Assembly (NCBI RefSeq): GCF_000013385.1
Contig: NC_007760.1
Location: forward strand, 744,001-808,000
From: Anaeromyxobacter dehalogenans 2CP-C
GTDB lineage: Bacteria > Myxococcota > Myxococcia > Myxococcales > Anaeromyxobacteraceae
Direction: 5' to 3'
DNA: 64,000 bases
Shown: piece after piece, positions 57,161 through 64,000 of the stretch
How positions within the stretch are numbered: position 1 is the stretch's first letter
How the letters are laid out: the number at the start of each line of letters is the position of its first letter
The notes under the pieces: generated by a model
Told to the model about the DNA's origin: nothing
Database searches by the model: none
The model's input: the letters and a program-made list of their open reading frames with translations, nothing else
Program-made: the position numbers and the translations under genes

Positions 57161-57367
57161 TCAGCCGCCGCTGGAGGTCGGCGGGGACCGGGGCGCGGGG
57201 GCCGGCGTGGTGGGGCCCGCCGCGGGCGGGCCGCCGAGCGCGGCGCGGATCTGCGGGGCGAAGAGCGCCACCGCGCCGGCGGCGAGGATCGCGAGCGCGC
57301 CGACGAGCAGCAGGTACTCGGTGAGCCCCTGCCGCGACGGTCTGGAGCGGTGCGCCGGCTCGGCCAT
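57161..57367 (-). CDS. Small Flp-pilin-like single-helix protein
   Basis: 68 residues. A basic N-terminus (MAEPAHRSRPSRQG) leads into LTEYLLLVGALAILAAGAVA, which has the Gly, then Glu-Tyr five residues on, then hydrophobic helix pattern of Flp/Tad-type prepilins (cleavage after Gly, Glu+4 and Tyr+5 here). A Pro/Ala/Ser-rich tail of 25 residues follows. No tad genes are in the window. It may be an Flp-like pilin or simply a small membrane protein. ATG 57367 is preceded by a weak AGGT; the longer frame upstream is not supported. Confidence 0.6.
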   Translation of the reverse strand: MAEPAHRSRPSRQGLTEYLLLVGALAILAAGAVALFAPQIRAALGGPPAAGPTTPAPAPRSPPTSSGG

Positions 57368-57433
57368 GATCGACCTGTAGATCGGGCGCGGGCCGCGGGC
57401 AAGCGCACGGCCGTCGTGCCCCGTCGAACGCAC

Positions 57434-57488
57434 GAGCGGCGCCGGGTGGCGCCGATCAAACGCAAGGAGCGGCGCCGGGTGGCGCCGC
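57434..57488. repeat. Direct repeat of a terminator-like palindrome
   Basis: GAGCGGCGCCGGGTGGCGCCG occurs at 57434-57454 and again at 57468-57488, 34 bases apart. The second copy is the core of the rpmE terminator hairpin; the first retains a slightly shorter hairpin. It appears to be a local duplication. Confidence 0.65.
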
Positions 57489-57492
57489 TCCT
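57465..57492 (-). terminator. Hairpin terminator of rpmE
   Basis: Perfect 12-base arms AGGAGCGGCGCC and GGCGCCGCTCCT around GGGT, 31 bases after the rpmE stop on the minus strand, followed by TGCGTTTG. The tail is only moderately U-rich. Confidence 0.7.
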
Positions 57493-57523
57493 GGTGGTGA
57501 ACCGCGGGACTCGCTCGAGAGCG

Positions 57524-57889
57524 CTACTCGGGCTTCGCGTCGGCGGCGGGCGCCTCGGCGGCCGGGGCGGCCTCGGACTTCTTGCTCTTGCCGGCCTTGG
57601 CGCGCTTCGCGGCGCGGTTCTCCTTGGCCGCCTCGACCTTCTTCGCGGGCTCGGCGGCGGGCGCCTTCTTGGCGGGCTCGGCCTTGGCCGGGGTGGCGGC
57701 ATAGCGCGTCTTGAAGCGCTCGATGCGGCCGGCCGTGTCCATGATCTTCTGCTTGCCCGTGAAGAACGGGTGGCAGTTCGAGCAGATCTCGATGTGGAAG
57801 TCGCCGCGCACGGAGCGGGTCTCGATGACGTTCCCGCAGGCGCAGAGGACCTTCGTGGCCTTGTAGTCGGGGTGGATGCCTTCCTTCAT
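57524..57889 (-). CDS. rpmE: 50S ribosomal protein L31 with a long basic C-terminal extension
   Basis: 121 residues. The first about 65 residues are normal L31 ([16 protein letters not shown], with [20 protein letters not shown]), including the zinc-binding type cysteines Cys16, Cys18, Cys36 and Cys39. The remaining 55 residues are Ala/Lys/Pro/Glu repeats ([20 protein letters not shown]), absent from standard L31 of about 70 residues. A promoter lies at 57956-57984 and a terminator at 57465-57492, so the gene is its own unit between rho and the mini-pilin. Confidence 0.93.
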   Translation of the reverse strand: MKEGIHPDYKATKVLCACGNVIETRSVRGDFHIEICSNCHPFFTGKQKIMDTAGRIERFKTRYAATPAKAEPAKKAPAAEPAKKVEAAKENRAAKRAKAGKSKKSEAAPAAEAPAADAKPE

Positions 57890-57955
57890 GCTCGCCTCTG
57901 GGCCGCTTGCATCGCCGTCGTCGGCGATGGTCCGGGCCCGGTTGTGGAACCGCGG

Positions 57956-57984
57956 GATCTAGTCGGATCGCGGGGATAGGTCAA
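57956..57984 (-). promoter_or_regulatory. Putative sigma70-type promoter of rpmE
   Basis: On the minus strand TTGACC (57984-57979) and TAGATC (57961-57956), 17 bases apart, between the rho stop and rpmE. The leader is about 60 bases. Confidence 0.55.
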
Positions 57985-58031
57985 GCGGAGCGCGCCGCGG
58001 GCGGGGACTCCCTCCTGCGGGCGAGCGGCCG

Positions 58032-59345
58032 CTACTTGCCGCCGCCGACCATCATCTTGAAGAACTCGTCGTGGTTCTTCACCTGGCGGAACTTGTCCAG
58101 GATGAACTTCATCGCCTCGACGTTGTCGAGGCCGTTCAGGATGGTCTGGCGCAGGATGTAGATCTTCGAGAGCCAGTCGGCCGGCAGGAGCAGCTCCTCC
58201 TTGCGCGTGCCGCTCTTCCCGATGTCCATGCAGGGGAAGATGCGCTTCTCCATCAGCTTGCGGTCGAGCACGATCTCGGAGTTCCCGGTGCCCTTGAACT
58301 CCTCGAAGATCACCTCGTCCATGCGGCTGCCCGTGTCCACCAGCGCGGTGCCGATGATGGTGAGCGAGCCGCCCTCCTCGATGTTGCGGGCCGCGCCGAA
58401 GAAGCGCTTCGGCTTGTGCAGCGCGTTCGAGTCCACGCCGCCGGAGAGGATCTTCCCGGAGGGCGGCACGGTCGAGTTGTAGGCGCGCGCGAGGCGGGTG
58501 ATCGAGTCGAGCAGGATCACCACGTCCTTCTTGTGCTCGACCAGGCGCCGGGCCTTCTCGATCACCATCTCCGCCACCTGCACGTGGCGGGTGGCGGGCT
58601 CGTCGAAGGTGGAGGCGACCACCTCGCCCCGCACCGTCCGCTCCATGTCGGTGACCTCCTCGGGCCGCTCGTCGATGAGCAGCACGATGAGGGTGCACTC
58701 CGGGTGATTGGTGGTGACGGCGTGGGCGATGTTCTGGAGCAGCACCGTCTTGCCGGCGCGCGGCGGCGAGACGATGAGGCAGCGCTGCCCCTTGCCGATG
58801 GGCGCGAACAGGTCCACCACCCGGGTGGTCATCTCGGCGGGATCGTGCTCGAGCGTCAGGCGCTGCGTCGGGTAGAGCGGCGTGAGGTTGTCGAACAGGA
58901 CCTTCGCCTGGCTCTCCTCGGGCGGCTCGCCGTTGATGCTGTCCACCTTGAGCAGCGCGAAGTAGCGCTCGCCTTCCTTGGGCTGGCGCACCGTGCCGCG
59001 CACCGTGTCGCCGGTGCGCAGGTTGAAGCGGCGGATCTGCGAGGGCGAGACGTAGATGTCGTCGGGGCCCGGCAGGTAGGAGAAGTCCGGGCTGCGCAGG
59101 AAGCCGAAGCCGTCGGGCAGCACCTCGAGCGTCCCCTCGCCGCCGACCTCCATCTCCTCCTTCGCCGCCTCGGCCGCCTTCGACTGCGCCTGGAGGATCG
59201 CGAAGATGAGGTCCTGCTTCTTGAGCGCGCCCGCGGCCTCGACGTTGAGGTCGCGCGCCAGCTTGGCGAGCTCCGCGACCTTCATGTGCTTGAGCTCGGT
59301 GAGGCTGGACGTGCTCGACGTGGCTGTCGGTGCGGGTGCGGGCAT
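58032..59345 (-). CDS. rho: Transcription termination factor Rho
   Basis: 437 residues. The Rho N-terminal helical domain ([20 protein letters not shown]), the cold-shock-like RNA-binding domain with DGFGFLRS (78-85), and the hexameric ATPase with Walker A PPRAGKT (194-200), Walker [17 protein letters not shown] and the Q/R-loop region [20 protein letters not shown]. It releases untranslated transcripts. The start is ATG 59345, giving a 12-residue Ala/Pro/Ser/Thr-rich lead-in. Confidence 0.97.
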   Translation of the reverse strand: MPAPAPTATSSTSSLTELKHMKVAELAKLARDLNVEAAGALKKQDLIFAILQAQSKAAEAAKEEMEVGGEGTLEVLPDGFGFLRSPDFSYLPGPDDIYVSPSQIRRFNLRTGDTVRGTVRQPKEGERYFALLKVDSINGEPPEESQAKVLFDNLTPLYPTQRLTLEHDPAEMTTRVVDLFAPIGKGQRCLIVSPPRAGKTVLLQNIAHAVTTNHPECTLIVLLIDERPEEVTDMERTVRGEVVASTFDEPATRHVQVAEMVIEKARRLVEHKKDVVILLDSITRLARAYNSTVPPSGKILSGGVDSNALHKPKRFFGAARNIEEGGSLTIIGTALVDTGSRMDEVIFEEFKGTGNSEIVLDRKLMEKRIFPCMDIGKSGTRKEELLLPADWLSKIYILRQTILNGLDNVEAMKFILDKFRQVKNHDEFFKMMVGGGK

Positions 59346-59439
59346 GTCGGTTCTCGGGGAGCTGGGCCGCGCGCTGCAAAGCGGGCGTGGCCGGCGGAGG
59401 CTGCGGGCGGTCTCTGGGCGAGGCCTAGGAGAGGTCGCA

Positions 59440-59468
59440 AACGTATGCGGTCGGTTTCGGGGTGTCAA
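59440..59468 (-). promoter_or_regulatory. Sigma70-type promoter of rho
   Basis: On the minus strand a perfect TTGACA (59468-59463) and TACGTT (59445-59440), 17 bases apart. The leader is about 90 bases, as expected for rho, which is often autoregulated through its leader; no attenuator was identified here. Confidence 0.6.
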
Positions 59469-59600
59469 CGCCGCACACCCGCGCCGTCGTCGCACCTCGC
59501 GTGTGCCATGAACGCGGGGGGCGGCGCGCGGTGAGGTGAGATGCCCCGGCGGGTTAACATCGCCGCCGGTCCACGCAGGGCCGCCCCGGGAAAGAGATCG

Positions 59601-61066
59601 ATGCCGAGCAGCAGCCCAGCCACCGAAGCCGTCGTCGCGGGGTCGAAGGCGTTCGCCGTCGCGATGCTGGCGCCGGTCACCAGTCGGCTCGGCACGCGTC
59701 CGCGCATCGCGGCGGACGCGGCGCAGGCGCTCTCGCTCTGCCATGGCCCGGGCGGGCTCGTGGTGATCGAGTACCAGGGGGAGGGCTCGCTGGCCGGCAT
59801 CGAGCGGCTGCTCCGCGACGGCGGCGGCGTCCGCGTGGTGGCGGCGCTCGCGCCGGAGCACGCCGCCGCCGAGGCTCCGCTGCGCGCGCTCGGGGTCGAG
59901 CCGGCGCGCTGGGACGGCCGGCCGGACGGCGTGCTCGGGGCGGTGGAGCGGATGGTGCGCAGCGCCGCGCCGGTCGCCGCGGCGACCGCTTCTCCTGTCG
60001 TGAACCCTCCTCCGCTCGCGGTGCCGCCTCCGCCTCCGCCTCCGCCGTCCGCGGGGCCGCCGCCGCTGGCGAGGAAGGCCACCGCGCCGCCGCCGGACCT
60101 CTCGCTCGACGACGCGTTCGACGTCAGCCTGGACGACGCCTTCCCCGGCGAGCCGCCCGCGCCCGCGAAGCCCGAGCCGCCGCGAGGGGGCGCCACCGTC
60201 TACGTCCCGCCGCCGCCCGCCGTGCGCCTGCTCTGGCCCGCGCAGTCCGCCTCCGCGGCGGACGCGCAGGCGTCGCTCGAGCGGGCGCTGTCCGGCGGCG
60301 CGCACCCGGGCGACGCGCTCGACGGGCTCGCGGCGGGGATCGCCGGCGGGCTGTCCGAGCTCGAGCGCGCCGCGCTCGGCGACGGCCCCATGGCGGTGGA
60401 CCCCGGCCCGATCCGCACGGCCGCGGTGATGCGCCTCCGCGTCGCCTCGGCGCGCGCCTCTGCGCCGGCGGGCGGCGCCGAGGTGGACCGGGCGGCCGTG
60501 CAGGCCATGCTCGCCGACCTCGACGCGACGCTCGCGGCCGTGAACGGGCTCGCCGCCGGCGCGCCGCCGGAGATCGTCCCCGGCGTGGAGGCCGTCCGGA
60601 ACGCGCTCGTCCGCGAGGCGATCGACTTCTCCGACCTCGCCCAGCGCGTCGCCTCCGCCGGCGCCGTGGCGGCGACCGCGGCGCGCGCGCCCGCGCGGCC
60701 GGCGCAGGCGCGGGTGCTCGCGGTGTCGGCGGAGCCGGGCCCGCGGCGGCCGTGGGGCCTGTGGGTGATGCTCGCGCTCGCGCTCGCGGCGGGGGGCGGC
60801 TACCACGGGTGGTACCGGTGGCACGTCCGCCACAAGGTGGTCGCGCGCCTCGGCACGCTCCCCGGCGCGCCGCAGGGAATGGTGCTGCTGCCGGGGGCGA
60901 GGGCCGCGCCGCGGATCCTCATCCCGCTCGGCGGCGCGACGATCGACCCCGCCGAGGTCGAGCGGTTCAAGGCGCAGCAGCGCGCGCAGGGCAACGAGGT
61001 GCGCGAGATCGACGGCGGTGGGCTCGAGCTTCGCCGCGTCGACCAGGGCGCGAAGGAGAGGACTCC

Positions 61067-61070
<4 letters not shown>
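59601..61070 (+). CDS. Unknown protein with C-terminal membrane segment, upstream of an orphan pseudopilin
   Basis: 489 residues from ATG 59601; a start at 59541 would add 20. The N-terminal 125 residues form a compact alpha/beta region ([40 protein letters not shown]) resembling a receiver-like fold without its Asp site. Next is a Pro-rich linker with a tandem motif ([15 protein letters not shown]), a helical middle, one transmembrane segment ([20 protein letters not shown]) and a short final domain. I do not recognise a family. Its stop overlaps the GTG of the pseudopilin gene by four bases, so the two products are likely to work together. Confidence 0.72.
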
Positions 61071-63746
<2,676 letters not shown>

Positions 63747-63749
63747 GCC

Positions 63750-64000
63750 ATGGCCGATCGGGTGCGCGCGCGCATCGTGGTGTCCGGCCGCGTCCAGGGC
63801 GTGGCCTTCCGCCAGTCCGCGGCGGACGAGGGGCGCCGCCTGGGCGTGAAGGGCTGGGTCCGCAACCTGCCCGACGGACGCGTGGAGGCGGAGGTCGAGG
63901 GCGAGCGCGCCGCGGTGGGCGCGCTCGTCCGGTGGTGCCACGCGGGCCCGCCCGCCGCGCGGGTGGACGGGGTCGAGGTGGAGTGGGTGGATCCCGCCGG
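63750..64000 (+). CDS. acyP: Acylphosphatase (3' end outside window)
   Basis: The first 83 residues are visible and the frame is open at the window end. The acylphosphatase signature [14 protein letters not shown] (with catalytic Arg) and [13 protein letters not shown] (with catalytic Asn) are both present. The enzyme hydrolyses acyl phosphates. AAGGAG lies seven bases before the ATG and inside the last codons of ligA, so the two genes are coupled. Length up to the edge is close to the usual 90-100 residues, so few residues are missing. Confidence 0.9.
   Translation, partial: MADRVRARIVVSGRVQGVAFRQSAADEGRRLGVKGWVRNLPDGRVEAEVEGERAAVGALVRWCHAGPPAARVDGVEVEWVDPA

Noticed and set aside
58032-60833. 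Extended 933-residue version of Rho starting upstream
   Set aside because: The extra 500 residues are the antisense of the unknown gene at 59601 and are low complexity. The true start is ATG 59345 with a promoter upstream.

Overview
The window looks like chromosomal DNA from a myxobacterium of the Anaeromyxobacter type. The base composition is very GC-rich, the third codon positions are nearly all G or C, and the coding side is packed with long, meaningless antisense open frames. Gene content also fits: an MglB-like roadblock protein, PilQ, a complete gspC-N type II secretion operon and a split-Soret-type cytochrome. The assignment is inference from sequence and gene order. No rRNA, tRNA, CRISPR array, insertion sequence or prophage was seen. 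I found about 50 protein genes, no clear pseudogene, and two genes cut by the window edges (pilQ at the start, an acylphosphatase at the end).

Layout: 1-2132 end of pilQ and a small putative lipoprotein. 2165-5281 roadblock protein, then efp-accB-accC. 5381-9064 a promoter, a large TPR protein and an ExeA-like AAA ATPase. 9197-16191 a TamB-like giant protein overlapping an Omp85 (BamA/TamA-like) outer-membrane protein. 16192-16988 a gene-poor stretch with a dispersed-repeat-like element. 16989-18622 an MtnX-like HAD phosphatase and a Tat-exported split-Soret-like cytochrome. 18925-23795 (minus) tolQ-tolR-tolA/tonB-tolB-ppx/gppA-methyltransferase. 24117-30544 a lipoprotein, murI, a conserved unknown gene, ftsE-ftsX, an EnvC-like factor and a carboxy-terminal protease. 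30734-32368 a promoter and a membrane glycosyltransferase. 32376-39025 (minus) smc, ftsY, a HAD phosphatase and a GNAT acetyltransferase. 39225-41708 a methyl-accepting chemotaxis protein. 41730-55506 (minus) the gspC-D-E-F-G-H-I-J-K-L-M-N operon. 55693-57123 a sigma54-activator response regulator. 57161-59345 (minus) an Flp-like mini-pilin, rpmE and rho. 59601-61588 an unknown membrane protein with an orphan pseudopilin. 61683-64000 ligA and an acylphosphatase.

The genes form recognisable cell-envelope modules: pilus secretin, Omp85/TamB, Tol, FtsEX-EnvC-Ctp and type II secretion. The most notable observation is a complete sigma54 control region for the secretion operon. A consensus -24/-12 promoter lies just before gspC, two near-identical palindromes lie about 120 and 160 bases further upstream, and the adjacent gene encodes an NtrC-family activator carrying GAFTGA. 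A second recurring pattern is a TAGACT-like -10 hexamer placed so that transcription would start at or within a few bases of the start codon (murI, ctp and others), suggesting leaderless mRNAs.
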